The notes below the pieces were generated by a model that made no database searches, was not told the DNA's origin, and saw only the letters and a program-made list of their open reading frames with translations. Shown here piece after piece: positions 8,308 to 17,395 of a stretch of 64,000 bases of DNA (the stretch's first letter is position 1; each line of letters opens with the position of its first letter). Made by a program: the position numbers and the translations under genes. The DNA comes from Palsa-1392 sp963819975 (GTDB lineage Bacteria; Verrucomicrobiota; Verrucomicrobiia; Chthoniobacterales; UBA10450), in the NCBI GenBank assembly GCA_963819975.1, contig CAWFYE010000008.1:1-64000 (forward strand). Reading direction: 5' to 3'.

Positions 8308-8444
8308 GTGATCGTCCATCTAATCGACGGAACCTACGAGTTATTCCGTCACTTCTACGGCTTGCGCCGGTTCACCAAAGGGAAAGACCGCCCCTACGGC
8401 GCGGTCGTCGGTGTGCTCCAGACGGTTCTCCAACTACTCGAGGG
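8308..8444 (+). pseudogene. 5' fragment of the 5'-3' exonuclease gene (copy 1 of 3)
   Basis: GTG 8308 starts a frame reading VIHLIDGTYELFRHFYGLRR without the first residue, then FTKGKDRPYGAVVGVLQ. It is almost identical to the first 45 codons of the intact gene at 9325. Similarity ends near 8444 and the frame closes soon after. About 25 bp before the start, CTTCGCCTCACGCGG also matches sequence ahead of the full gene, so the duplication includes part of the leader. Confidence 0.8.
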
Positions 8445-8531
8445 CGGCGTAATGTCCGGAAAAATTGGTCACGCAGGCGGCTCTCGGAAGAGTTGACCCC
8501 GCTCGTCCCCACAAGCATCTGACAAATCGTC

Positions 8532-8824
8532 TCACCGTGTCGGCCGTTGCCGCCGGGCCGAATGCCAAAATCTGAGAATCCGCACAACCGCCGATGTTCA
8601 TCAGGTCGATAAATAATCAGATAGCTGCCGACAGGTAGAAATCGAGTGGTCGCCTTTCCCGGCAGCAGCGGCCCCATCCCGGGCACGTCCGCCAACGATT
8701 CCGCTTTGTTGATCAGCGTCTCGCCGAAGCGAATAGCGGCTGCCGGATCGTCGCTGGCAATGTGACTGACGATTTTCGCAAGATCGATCTCGCTGCGGGG
8801 AGCAAAAACTACTTCCCAGCCCAC
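8532..8824 (-). pseudogene. ParE/RelE-type toxin, frameshifted near its C-terminus
   Basis: The GTG start at 8824 overlaps the antitoxin stop. The frame reads WEVVFAPRSEIDLAKIVSHI, then AAIRFGETLINKAESL and PGMGPLLPGKATTRFLPVGS, then YLIIYRPDEHRR, all typical of ParE toxins. After DEHRR the in-frame sequence no longer matches. A one-base shift recovers VVRILRFWHSARR and a stop at 8532-8534, the usual ParE ending (LRFWHxxR). One base therefore seems lost near 8600. The unshifted frame runs on to 8372 as a meaningless extension. The toxin is probably inactive unless this is a sequencing error. Confidence 0.7.
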
Positions 8825-9039
8825 GTGGAGAGTTTTTTTCGGAGGCCATCTGCCCTTACGCCGCGGCCGGCATCAATTTCCCGCTCGGCCTCGTCCAGCG
8901 ACGCCAGAAGCTCCCGATATTCTTCGCTCCCGAGTGCATCAAGCCCGCACCGCCGCGCAATGAGGCGGGACTCGAACGCTTCGCGCTCCGTGGCTGGCAA
9001 GCGCTCAAGTGCCGCTTCGATTTCCTGAAACGTGCCCAC
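8809..9039 (-). CDS. Type II antitoxin-like protein of the ParE-type module
   Basis: This acidic protein of 76 residues starts at GTG 9039 (GTFQEIEAALERLPATEREA) and ends LSTWAGK. Its stop overlaps the toxin start by 16 bp, the usual antitoxin-first arrangement. It is helical and charged, without a recognisable DNA-binding motif, similar to short antitoxins of the addiction-module type. It would neutralise the neighbouring toxin by binding. With the toxin frameshifted, the module looks like a decaying one. Confidence 0.6.
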   Translation of the reverse strand: MGTFQEIEAALERLPATEREAFESRLIARRCGLDALGSEEYRELLASLDEAEREIDAGRGVRADGLRKKLSTWAGK

Positions 9040-9218
9040 AAACTTACTCTAATGCACCACGGCCGATTGCAGCAACCACTTACTCCGCCTGTCCGGCCCG
9101 GACTTTCCCGCAAGAACGCAACAGGCTACGCCCGATTTGCGAGAGCAAAGCCGCGGGCATAGAAGATAAAGTCCAGCCCTTTCAGGGCGCGGCCACCAAA
9201 TTTTCGCAAACCCTCACA

Positions 9219-9262
9219 TGATCGTTCACCTCGTCGACGGTACTTACGAGCTCTTCCGTCAC
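9219..9262 (+). repeat. Short 5' fragment of the exonuclease gene (copy 2 of 3)
   Basis: ATG 9219 starts MIVHLVDGTYELFRH, identical in protein to the first 15 residues of the intact exonuclease. Similarity then ends and the sequence runs into CTTCGCCTCACGCGG, the leader word seen before copy 1. The intact gene begins only 63 bp downstream. Confidence 0.8.
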
Positions 9263-9324
9263 CGCGTAAAATGCTTCGCCTCACGCGGTTTCATCATTCC
9301 ATTTTTCGCGGACGTTAACCCAAA

Positions 9325-10155
9325 ATGATTGTTCATCTCGTCGATGGCACGTACGAACTTTTCCGCCACTTCTACGGGCTGCGCCGGTTCACGAAAGGCA
9401 AGGACCGTCCCTACGGCGCGGTCGTCGGCGTACTGCAGAGTGTTCTCCAGATAATGGAGAATCAGAACGGTGCCACGGATCTCGGCGTGGCCACAGACCA
9501 CGTGATCGAGTCGTTTCGCAATCGGCTTTGGGCGGACTACAAGACTGGCGCCGGGATCGAGCCCGCGCTGCGCGCGCAATTCCATCCGCTCGAGGAGGCG
9601 CTCGCGGCGATGGGCGTGGTCGTTTGGCCGATGGTCGAACTCGAAGCCGATGATGCGCTCGCTTCGGCCGCGCATCTCGCGGCGAAGAACAAGAAGGTCC
9701 AAAAAGTCGCCATCTGGACACCCGATAAGGATTTGGCTCAGTGCGTGCGCGGGACTCGCGTGGTGCAGATCGACGGCCGGCGCAAGATCATGCGCGACGC
9801 GGCAGGGGTCCGCGAAAAGTTCGGCGTCGATCCGCCACTCATTCCGGATCTGCTCGCGCTCGTGGGCGATGCGGCCGATGGCTACCCCGGCATTCCGAAG
9901 ATCGGCGCCAAGTCCGCCGCCCAGCTTTTGAATCGCTACGGTCCAATCGAAAAATTTCCCTCAGAGGTTCTCGGCGAACGGCGCGATCTGGCGTTGCTCT
10001 TCAAAAAGCTCGCGACCCTTCGGACCGATGCGCCGCTCTTTAAGAAGGTCGAGACGCTGCGCTGGCGCGGTCCGACCCCGGCATTCGCGGCCTGGGCCAA
10101 ACGAATGAAAGCGCCGCGGCTGCTCGAGCGTTGCGAAAAAGCTGCGGGGCGGTGA
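9325..10155 (+). CDS. 5'-3' exonuclease (PIN/H3TH, DNA polymerase I N-terminal-like)
   Basis: The protein has 276 residues. Acidic metal-binding positions typical of 5' nucleases are visible: Asp7 (HLVDGTYE), Glu105, Glu107, Asp109, Asp110 (VELEADDALA), Asp134 and Asp136 (TPDKDLAQ), and Asp182 and Asp185. The helix-hairpin-helix GDAADGYPGIPKIGAKSA spans 181-198. It would remove 5' flaps or RNA primers during replication and repair in the cytoplasm. Here it is a stand-alone exonuclease, not fused to a polymerase. The two truncated copies of its own 5' end just upstream are unusual. Confidence 0.85.
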   Translation: MIVHLVDGTYELFRHFYGLRRFTKGKDRPYGAVVGVLQSVLQIMENQNGATDLGVATDHVIESFRNRLWADYKTGAGIEPALRAQFHPLEEALAAMGVVVWPMVELEADDALASAAHLAAKNKKVQKVAIWTPDKDLAQCVRGTRVVQIDGRRKIMRDAAGVREKFGVDPPLIPDLLALVGDAADGYPGIPKIGAKSAAQLLNRYGPIEKFPSEVLGERRDLALLFKKLATLRTDAPLFKKVETLRWRGPTPAFAAWAKRMKAPRLLERCEKAAGR

Positions 10156-10227
10156 CGATGCGATATCAGCGCCGGGACAAACTTCAAAACGCTAGTAATC
10201 AAATAGAGGGTAGCTCGTGAATCTTGC

Positions 10228-10275
10228 GCGGCGATCCCACGCACGGTTTCGACGAGGCGCTCGATGCTATTTTCG
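10228..10275 (-). repeat. Short fragment resembling the HMG-CoA lyase-like gene
   Basis: On the minus strand this stretch reads IERLVETVRGIAA, matching SIERLVEAVRGIAAL of the lyase at 11889-12749 (residues 154-168). At DNA level about 33 bp align (CGCACGG, TTCGAC, AGGCGCTCGATGCT) with a few mismatches. It lies just ahead of the kelch gene. It is too short to be a gene and appears to be a stray duplicated piece. Confidence 0.55.
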
Positions 10276-10334
10276 CCGCGCACGAATTTTCGCTCCGTCT
10301 CGTGCGAAGAATCGCCTATAATCGAAAACGTCCT

Positions 10335-11873
10335 ATGAGACGTCTCATCTCTTCTCTGGAGAGCAGGCTTAAAGCGATCCGATTGTCCGGCACAACCGGC
10401 GAGTTGCTCAATAGTCTTTCTCCCCGTCGGGCAGTTTTCGGCGTCTCATTCGTGTTGCCGACGGTTTTCTTGTGCGCTGCTGCCCTGGTCCAACCGTGCG
10501 CTGCTACTCCTGGCGAATGGGATTACACAGGCAGTCTCAAAGCGGCTCGGTTCCACCACACGGCGACATTGCTCCCGGATGGCAGGGTGCTGGTCGCGGG
10601 CGGAGAACAGGGGCGCTCCCCGATCGCAAGTGCCGAGCTCTACAATCCGGCGACCGGCACCTGGTCGGACACCGCCAGCCTCAGCACCCCGCGAGATTCC
10701 CATACTGCGACTCTCCTGCCCAGCGGCCTGGTGCTCGTGGTGGGCGGCAGGGCAACCCATCCCGGCGATTCGTTAGCGACCGCGGAACTCTATAACCCGG
10801 CGACCGGAACTTGGACTCCGACCGGCCGCCTCAAGACGGGACGATCTTTTCATACGGCAACACTCCTGCCCAGTGGCCTGGTCCTCGTCGCGGGCGGAAA
10901 GCTAACTGACGTCTCTTTAGCGAGCGCGGAACTTTATAACCCGGCGACCGGTAGGTGGTCGACAACCGGCAGCTTCGACGGCGGGCGGGTCTTCCATACC
11001 GCAAATCTTCTCAGCATTGGCATGGTGCTCGTGGTGGGCGGACGTGGTTCCGATAACGTCAAACTTGCGAGTGCTGAACTTTACGATCCCGCTACCGGCA
11101 CCTGGTCAGCAACCGGCAGCCTCAAAACCGCGCGATACGACCATACGGCAACTCTCCTCTTCAACGGGATGGTGCTCGTGGCGGGGGGAAACCCAAAGGA
11201 ACTCAATAGTGCCGAACTCTACGATCCCGCGACCGGCGCCTGGTCAGTGACCGGTAGCCTGAATGACGGACGAGCGGACGATGTCGACACTCTCCTTCCA
11301 AACGGCATGGTGCTTGTGGCTGGGGGCTCCTCACTCGATCCCGACACGGCCGAACTCTACGATCCGGCAACCGGCGCCTGGTCGTTAACCGGTAGCCTCA
11401 ACACGGCGCGAAAGGACCATACCGCAACTCTTCTGCCCGACGGTCGGGTGCTCGTCGCGGGGGGAGGAAATGTCGGCAGCATTACGATCGCGACCGTGGA
11501 AATCTACGATCCGGGAATCACGACTGCGACGAAGGTCGATGGCCACGGCATCATCGACGGCCATGGTGACTCAGCCAGCTTCGGCCTTCACGCGAGCCAA
11601 TCCGGTGGGCGCGCCAGGGCCGATTTCTTTTCCTATTGTGATCCCGCTGCCGGCATCTGTCTGACGAATGCCGGAATTCGGACCGTCGTCATCAAAGGCA
11701 ACACCGCTGAACTCGATGGCACCGCGCACTTGGACGACGGGACAACGGTCACGTACAAAGTTGATGTGACCGATAACGGAGAACACGGCGGCTTAGACAC
11801 AATTTCCATCGGTCTGAGCGATGATTATTCCGCAAGCGGTAACCTGATCTCTGGTGACATCCGAATTTACTAG
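10335..11873 (+). CDS. Exported kelch-repeat beta-propeller protein
   Basis: ATG 10335 gives 512 residues with a long N-region and a hydrophobic signal segment (about 32-57, ending QPCAA). Seven kelch-type repeats follow, each with HTATLLPxGxVLVAGG and SAELYNPATGTW-like signatures, enough for one propeller. The last 110 residues or so (GHGIIDGHGDSASFGL, ADFFSYCDPAAGICL) form a separate beta domain resembling post-COAP-1 tails of verrucomicrobial and actinobacterial secreted proteins. It probably acts outside the cytoplasm; the ligand is unknown. An in-frame extension upstream to 10224 covers the lyase fragment and is rejected as the start. Confidence 0.8.
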   Translation: MRRLISSLESRLKAIRLSGTTGELLNSLSPRRAVFGVSFVLPTVFLCAAALVQPCAATPGEWDYTGSLKAARFHHTATLLPDGRVLVAGGEQGRSPIASAELYNPATGTWSDTASLSTPRDSHTATLLPSGLVLVVGGRATHPGDSLATAELYNPATGTWTPTGRLKTGRSFHTATLLPSGLVLVAGGKLTDVSLASAELYNPATGRWSTTGSFDGGRVFHTANLLSIGMVLVVGGRGSDNVKLASAELYDPATGTWSATGSLKTARYDHTATLLFNGMVLVAGGNPKELNSAELYDPATGAWSVTGSLNDGRADDVDTLLPNGMVLVAGGSSLDPDTAELYDPATGAWSLTGSLNTARKDHTATLLPDGRVLVAGGGNVGSITIATVEIYDPGITTATKVDGHGIIDGHGDSASFGLHASQSGGRARADFFSYCDPAAGICLTNAGIRTVVIKGNTAELDGTAHLDDGTTVTYKVDVTDNGEHGGLDTISIGLSDDYSASGNLISGDIRIY

Positions 11874-11888
11874 CGGCAGTCCGTGATC

Positions 11889-12749
11889 CTAGCCGGCGAA
11901 TTGCTGGCTGATTTGGTCGTTGAGAGGCGTTGCCTCTGCGGGTGCGAGCGACAGTTGGATGTCGCGCTGGTCTAGCGCGCGGATCACTTCCTCGGTCGGG
12001 ATGTTTCCGACCATTTCATCCTGGGCGAAGGGACAGCCGCCGAGGCCGCCAAGGGCCGCATCGAAACGCCGGCAACCGGCATCGTATGCAGCCAGGACTT
12101 TGGCCGCGGCTTCCGCCCGCGTGCTGTGCAGGTGGACTCCAATCTCCTGGTTGTCGGCTTCTTCGATCACTGCGGTCACGACTTGTCGGATCAAATCCGG
12201 GTCGGCGACGCCAACCGTATCGGCCAGGGAAATCGAGCCGGCTTCGAGCGCGGCGATTCCTCGCACGGCTTCGACCAGGCGCTCGATGCTCCAAAGATCT
12301 TCATACGGATTTCCGAAGGCCATCGAAATGTAGACGACCATCTTCAGACCGCTGGTCTCGGCCTTCTCGCGAATCCTGGTCAGGGCCGCGAGATTTTCTT
12401 CCAGAGACTGGTTTTGATTTCGCCGCAAGAAGGTTTCCGAAATCGAGCAAGGATACCCAAGTGTCGTGACCGCGCCTGTCGCGATCGCGCGTTCCGCGCC
12501 CTTCTCGTTCACGACGATGCCGATGATCTCGACATCGTCTGGCGGAGCCAGTTCCTGCAGAACTCCTTCGCTGTCGGCCATCTGCGGGATCGCCTTGGGC
12601 GAGACGAAACTAACCGCATCGAGGTGGCGGAACCCGGCCGCGATCAGCGCGCGCAGGTAGCGCACCTTCAGCTCGGTCGGGATTTGTTTCGGCAAACCCT
12701 GCCAGGCGTCCCGCGGGCATTCGATCAATTTCACGGTTTGGTCTTTCAT
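11889..12749 (-). CDS. Hydroxymethylglutaryl-CoA lyase-like enzyme
   Basis: The 286-residue TIM-barrel protein of the HMGL-like family has ECPRDAWQ at 10-17 (substrate and metal Glu, Arg, Asp), VHLHSTRAEA with His206 and His208, and the GGLGGCPFAQDEMVGN loop with Cys239. The family cleaves HMG-CoA to acetoacetate and acetyl-CoA in leucine catabolism or related C-C bond chemistry. The Cys loop supports lyase over isopropylmalate synthase activity. It is convergent with the kelch gene and divergent from an enoyl-CoA hydratase, which fits acyl-CoA degradation. Confidence 0.85.
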   Translation of the reverse strand: MKDQTVKLIECPRDAWQGLPKQIPTELKVRYLRALIAAGFRHLDAVSFVSPKAIPQMADSEGVLQELAPPDDVEIIGIVVNEKGAERAIATGAVTTLGYPCSISETFLRRNQNQSLEENLAALTRIREKAETSGLKMVVYISMAFGNPYEDLWSIERLVEAVRGIAALEAGSISLADTVGVADPDLIRQVVTAVIEEADNQEIGVHLHSTRAEAAAKVLAAYDAGCRRFDAALGGLGGCPFAQDEMVGNIPTEEVIRALDQRDIQLSLAPAEATPLNDQISQQFAG

Positions 12750-12824
12750 TGGGCGCAGCCTTTATCCTTGTCATCTGGAGGGTAGCGAAGATCGTCTTCT
12801 CTTCACCACCGAGCTCACTTCCTT

Positions 12825-13583
12825 ATGCCTAACGTCCTTGTCGAAAAGAAAGATCGCGCAACCGTCGTCACTCTCAACCGGCCGGAGCGGCGGAATGCTC
12901 TCACGATTGAATTGCTGACCGAATTGACCGCGGCGATGAACGCGGCGGCGGCGGATTCCGGCCAGCGGATCCTCGTCCTGCGCGGAGCGGGCAAAGCTTT
13001 CTGTGCCGGTCTCGATCTCCAGGAAACGACGGTGACCGAAAAGGCGCATCGGTCGGCCGAGATGGTCGCGAAAACCCTGCTCGCGATCAGCCAGACGCGC
13101 CTAATCACGATCGCGCAAATCCACGGTGCGGCCGTCGCCGGCGGAGCCGGGCTCATGTCGGCCTGCGATTTTGTTGTCGCTGCGGAACGGACCAAGATCG
13201 GATACCCCGAAACCAAACGCGGCCTGGTCGCCGGCCTCGTTTTGACTTTTCTGCGGCGCCAACTCCGCGAGCGCGACATCCGCGAGCTGCTTTTCACGGG
13301 CGACCTGATCAGCGCGGAGCGCGCCCGGGAAATCGGTCTCATCAATCGAGTTGTTCCGCCTAACGAGCTGGAAAACGAGACCCAAAAAATCATCGATGCC
13401 GTCCTCCAAAACGCGCCCGTTGCTTTAGCCAGCACGAAAGGCTTGATCGAAGAGCTTTGGTCGTCGTCGGTGAAAGAAGACGTCGAAACGGCCTTGCGCC
13501 ATCACATGAAAGCTCGCGAGTCGGCCGAGGCAAAGGAAGGGATCGCGGCGTTTCTCGAAAAACGGTCGCCAAACTGGACGTGA
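12825..13583 (+). CDS. Enoyl-CoA hydratase/isomerase family protein
   Basis: The 252-residue crotonase-fold protein contains LNRPERRNALTIELL, LRGAGKAFCAGLDL (oxyanion hole) and HGAAVAGGAGLMSACDFV, followed by GYPETKRGLVAG. These are the canonical CoA-binding and oxyanion elements. A glutamate at the usual second catalytic position is present in the ETK segment. It would hydrate enoyl-CoA esters, or be a methylglutaconyl-CoA hydratase given the divergent HMG-CoA lyase-like neighbour; that pairing is an inference. Its stop overlaps the next start in GTGA, so the downstream amidohydrolase is translationally coupled. Confidence 0.85.
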   Translation: MPNVLVEKKDRATVVTLNRPERRNALTIELLTELTAAMNAAAADSGQRILVLRGAGKAFCAGLDLQETTVTEKAHRSAEMVAKTLLAISQTRLITIAQIHGAAVAGGAGLMSACDFVVAAERTKIGYPETKRGLVAGLVLTFLRRQLRERDIRELLFTGDLISAERAREIGLINRVVPPNELENETQKIIDAVLQNAPVALASTKGLIEELWSSSVKEDVETALRHHMKARESAEAKEGIAAFLEKRSPNWT

Positions 13584-15277
13584 GATATCTCCTCTTCGCT
13601 TTCGTCCTCCTCTTCGTCGTCGTCCCTCGCTCGGAGACCGCGCCTTCCGGCGTCGCCGACACTGTTTTCCTGAACGGCAATGTTTACACCGTGAACGACT
13701 CCGCTCCGCGGGCCGAGGCGATCGCGATCAAAGGCGACCGCATTCTCTTTGTCGGGGGAAACGAAGAGGCGAAGAGGTTTTCCGGTCCGACGACGCACAC
13801 GGTCGATCTCAAAGGCAAGACTGTCCTTCCCGGCCTAACGGATTCGCATTACCACATCCTCGGGGTAGGCGAGCGCCTGACCCATCTCAATCTGGATCAG
13901 GCGAAGAGGAAGGAAGTGTTCCTCGCTCGGATCAAAGAGAAGGGGAAAGAAACCGAACCAGGCCATTGGGTTACCGGTCGCGGCTGGATCGAAACCTTTT
14001 GGAAGCCGCCCGTTTTCCCGACTCGGCAGGACCTGGACAGGGTCGCGCCTAACAATCCGGTTTTTCTGACGCGAGCCGACGGTCACGGCGCGGTCGTGAA
14101 CAGCAAGGCGCTGGAAATTGCCGGGATTGATTCGAAAACGCCGGATCCATTCGGCGGCGAAATCCTGCGCGACAAGAAGAGCGGCGAAGCGCTCGGGATG
14201 CTGCTCGATAATGCGATGGAATTGGTTGAGAAAAAGATTCCGCCACCGACACCGGAAGAAAACGCGCGCGCTCTCGTCCTTGGCGCAAAACGGTCACTCG
14301 AAGTTGGCTGGTGCGAAATTCAAAACGCCGGCAGCCAATTGCCGGAGTTCGAACTGCTGCAAAAACTCTATCGAGAGAAGAAACTGAAGCTCCGCATCTA
14401 CAACGCGGTCTACGGTCCCGGGCCGGCGGCCGATCGGCTGCTCGAGGACGGTCCGATTGTCGATGCCTACGGCAACCGTTTCACGACGCGCACGATCAAG
14501 GTTGTGTTCGATGGATCGCTGGGATCGCGGAGCGCGGCGCTCCTGCAGCCGTATTCGGATGCCGAGACTTCCGGATTCCTGACTGAGAAGGAGGAAAACC
14601 TGCGCCCGATGCTGAAGGAAGCGCTGCGCCGCGGAATCCAAGTGGAGACGCACGCGATCGGCGACCGCGCCAACCGCACCATCCTCGATCTCTACGAAGA
14701 AGCCTTCAAATCCATCCCGCCTAACGACCGCAAAGTGAAGGACCCGCGCTGGCGAGTCGAGCACGCCCAGATTCTCAGCCCGACGGACATCCCGCGCTTC
14801 ACCAAGCTGGGGGTGATTGCTTCAATGCAACCCTCGCACGCGATCAGCGATCTTTTTTTCGCTCCGCGGCGTCTCGGCGAGAAGCGTCTCGAGGGCGCCT
14901 ACGCCTGGCAGAGTTTGCTCAAAAGCGGCGCGATCATCGCGGCCGGCTCTGATGCGCCAGTCGAGCGAGGCGAACCGATGATTGAGTTTTACGCCGCAGT
15001 CGCGCGCAAGAGTCAGGACGGTTTTGCCGGACCCGGCTGGCATGCCGAACAAGCGGTCACGCGCGAGCAGGCACTCAAAATGTTGACTCGCTGGCCGGCT
15101 TACGCCGCTTTTCAGGAAAAAGAAAAGGGCTCAATCGAAGCCGGCAAACTGGCCGACCTGACGATTCTCTCGGATGACATCATGCAAATTCCCGAGCCTG
15201 ACATCCTGCGCACGCACTGTCTCATGACAGTGGTCGGAGGCGAAATCGTTTACGATCGTGGCGAGCTCGCGCGCTAG
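13580..15277 (+). CDS. Exported YtcJ-like metal-dependent amidohydrolase
   Basis: The GTG at 13580 overlaps the previous stop and begins a signal peptide (RYLLFAFVLLFVVVPRS). Earlier in-frame starts would lie inside the hydratase gene and are rejected. The 565-residue protein has the amidohydrolase_3 pattern: VLPGLTDSHYHILGVGE (metal HxH), RADGHGAVVNSKAL, ETHAIGDRAN, RVEHAQIL and AAGSDAPVERGEP. These ligate zinc or another divalent metal. Relatives hydrolyse N-acyl or cyclic amide bonds, and the substrate is unknown. Export suggests periplasmic action. Confidence 0.85.
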   Translation: MRYLLFAFVLLFVVVPRSETAPSGVADTVFLNGNVYTVNDSAPRAEAIAIKGDRILFVGGNEEAKRFSGPTTHTVDLKGKTVLPGLTDSHYHILGVGERLTHLNLDQAKRKEVFLARIKEKGKETEPGHWVTGRGWIETFWKPPVFPTRQDLDRVAPNNPVFLTRADGHGAVVNSKALEIAGIDSKTPDPFGGEILRDKKSGEALGMLLDNAMELVEKKIPPPTPEENARALVLGAKRSLEVGWCEIQNAGSQLPEFELLQKLYREKKLKLRIYNAVYGPGPAADRLLEDGPIVDAYGNRFTTRTIKVVFDGSLGSRSAALLQPYSDAETSGFLTEKEENLRPMLKEALRRGIQVETHAIGDRANRTILDLYEEAFKSIPPNDRKVKDPRWRVEHAQILSPTDIPRFTKLGVIASMQPSHAISDLFFAPRRLGEKRLEGAYAWQSLLKSGAIIAAGSDAPVERGEPMIEFYAAVARKSQDGFAGPGWHAEQAVTREQALKMLTRWPAYAAFQEKEKGSIEAGKLADLTILSDDIMQIPEPDILRTHCLMTVVGGEIVYDRGELAR

Positions 15278-15349
15278 GTCTTTGCCAAGCGTGATGCACC
15301 CGCAGGATCGGCCGCGTGGCCTGCGCTTTCCGCTAGAGTAGCGACGAAA

Positions 15350-17383
15350 ATGCGCGGATTCTTCGATGAATTAAAGCACCGGCGGGTCTATCGCGTAGCG
15401 CTCGCCTACGGCGTGGCTGCGTCCGGCCTGGTTCAGATCGGCGGCACGATTCTGCCCATCTTCGCCGCGCCGCCGTGGGTCCAACAGGTCTTCGTTGTTC
15501 TGGTCGCAGTCGGTTTTCCTTTCGCGCTCGTCCTCGCCTGGGCCTTTGACATCACGAGCTCCGGGATTCAACGCACCCCTGACGCCAGCGGATTGCCTGT
15601 CACCAATTCGCGGCAGGTCTGGACCCTTGCCGGGGTGGGGACGGCAATCGCCGCGCTCGCCCTCAGCGCCTACTGGTTCTGGCATCCGTGGCGTGATCCC
15701 GCCCTAACGAACCACGAGATTCCGGAGAAAAGCATCGCGGTGCTGCCGTTTGAAAATCTGAGCACGGATAAGGAAAACGCCTTTTTCACCGACGGCGTCC
15801 AGGATCAAATCCTGACCGACCTGGCGAAAGTGGCGGATCTGAAAGTGATCGGTCGAACCAGCGTGGAGCAATACAAGAACGATTCCGCCCGGGACCGGCA
15901 AAAGATCGCCGAACAACTTGGCGTCGCCTACATCCTCGAGGGCTCCGTGCAGCGGTCCGATCAACGCTTGCGCGTCATCGCCCACCTCATCGATGCTCGG
16001 ACCAATACGCAGCGCTGGGCGGAAACCTACGATCGCGGACGGGAGGATGTCTTCGCCATCCAGAGCGAAATCGCGCAGACGATCGTCGCGCAGTTGCGGG
16101 CCACCATTTCGCCGGAGGAAAAAGCGCGCATCGAGCAGCGCCCCACAAGCGATCTCACGGCTTACGATCTATATCTGCAGGCCAAGGAGCTGATGGACAG
16201 CTACCTCAACGCACCGGATCCCAAAGTGTCGTTTCTGCAGGCGATTCGTTTCCTCGACGAGGCGACGACGCGCGATCCGGGTTTTGTTCTCGCCTATTGT
16301 TACGCCGCCCGCGCTAGCGATCTCCTTTATTTTTTCGATCTCGATCCGACCCCAGCCCGCGCCCTCCGAGGAAAAGTCGCAGCGGAGACGGCACTGCGCC
16401 TTGCGCCCGACTCTGCTGACGCGCACCTGGCGATGGCCGACTATTATTTTCGTTGTCAGCGCGACTACGAGCGGGCCGAAAAAGAACTCGCTCTCGCCCG
16501 GCCGGCGATGCCAAACAACATCGCGTTTCTCACACTCTCGGGATACCTCTATCGCCGCGAGGGCAAATGGGAGGAGGGGAAACGCGACTTCATTCGCGCC
16601 GTCGATCTGGATCCGCGCAACATCAACGCGGCTAATCTACTCACCGATACTTATGTGCTGCTGCGGGAGTTCGACCAGGCCTTTGCGGTTGCCGACCGCA
16701 CCATCGCCCTCGGAGTCGACGCTCCTCTCGCCACCTTGCGCCGTGAATTCGTCCGGTTTGCTGCCACCGGCGACCCCGAAGTGCTCCGCCGCGCTCTCGC
16801 GCAGGCGCCGGGCAATCTGGACGTCGGCGGCGGCGAAACGCCGATGCGGATTCTCCTGGCGCTCATCGAGCACGACTACGCCGGGGCGAGGCGCATCCTC
16901 GCGGAAGCCCCGCGCCAGACCTTCCAGGAAGTCGATTTCAGTTTCTACTATCCACGCGCCTGGTACGAGGGAACGATCGCGCGGGCGGCCGGGGATCAGG
17001 AGAAGGCCCGCATTGGATTTGCCGCGGCTCGGAGAATTTTGGAGCAACGCCTGACGATCAAGCCAGACGATGCGCGTACCATCGCCGTCCTCGCACAGGT
17101 GGACGCGGGCCTTGGCCAGAAAGAACAGGCAATCGCGGAAGGACGCCGCGCGGTCGAACTGATGCCGCTCAGCCGCGATGCCTACGACGGCATGCTCGTG
17201 CTGCAGGGGTTGGCACAGGTTTACACCTGGACGGGCGAAAACGAGAAGGCGATCGAACTCCTGCGTCAGCTCATGAAGATACCGGGCTATGTGACCCACG
17301 GATATCTGAAGGTCGACCCGAGTTGGGATCCCTTGAGGTCCGATCCACGCTTCCAGGAGTTCGTAGAATCACTCAATCCCTGA
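15350..17383 (+). CDS. Membrane protein with TolB-like (FlgO-type) domain and TPR repeats
   Basis: The 677-residue protein starts MRGFFDELKHRRVYRVALAY, a common N-terminus of this family. Three hydrophobic segments follow within residues 15-115. A TolB/FlgO-like domain begins KSIAVLPFENLSTDKEN and contains FFTDGVQDQILTDLAKV and GVAYILEGSVQR. The C-terminal 400 residues are TPR-like helices (for example AHLAMADYYF, AANLLTDTYV). In relatives an N-terminal cyclase or winged-helix DNA-binding domain often precedes this module; neither is present here. A scaffolding or signalling role is inferred. Confidence 0.75.
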   Translation: MRGFFDELKHRRVYRVALAYGVAASGLVQIGGTILPIFAAPPWVQQVFVVLVAVGFPFALVLAWAFDITSSGIQRTPDASGLPVTNSRQVWTLAGVGTAIAALALSAYWFWHPWRDPALTNHEIPEKSIAVLPFENLSTDKENAFFTDGVQDQILTDLAKVADLKVIGRTSVEQYKNDSARDRQKIAEQLGVAYILEGSVQRSDQRLRVIAHLIDARTNTQRWAETYDRGREDVFAIQSEIAQTIVAQLRATISPEEKARIEQRPTSDLTAYDLYLQAKELMDSYLNAPDPKVSFLQAIRFLDEATTRDPGFVLAYCYAARASDLLYFFDLDPTPARALRGKVAAETALRLAPDSADAHLAMADYYFRCQRDYERAEKELALARPAMPNNIAFLTLSGYLYRREGKWEEGKRDFIRAVDLDPRNINAANLLTDTYVLLREFDQAFAVADRTIALGVDAPLATLRREFVRFAATGDPEVLRRALAQAPGNLDVGGGETPMRILLALIEHDYAGARRILAEAPRQTFQEVDFSFYYPRAWYEGTIARAAGDQEKARIGFAAARRILEQRLTIKPDDARTIAVLAQVDAGLGQKEQAIAEGRRAVELMPLSRDAYDGMLVLQGLAQVYTWTGENEKAIELLRQLMKIPGYVTHGYLKVDPSWDPLRSDPRFQEFVESLNP

Positions 17384-17395
17384 ACTCGTGGCCCG

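Noticed and set aside
13457..13579. Upstream extension of the amidohydrolase to 13457
   Set aside because: It would overlap the hydratase by over 100 bp and lose the signal peptide position. GTG at 13580 overlaps the previous stop and starts a clean signal sequence.
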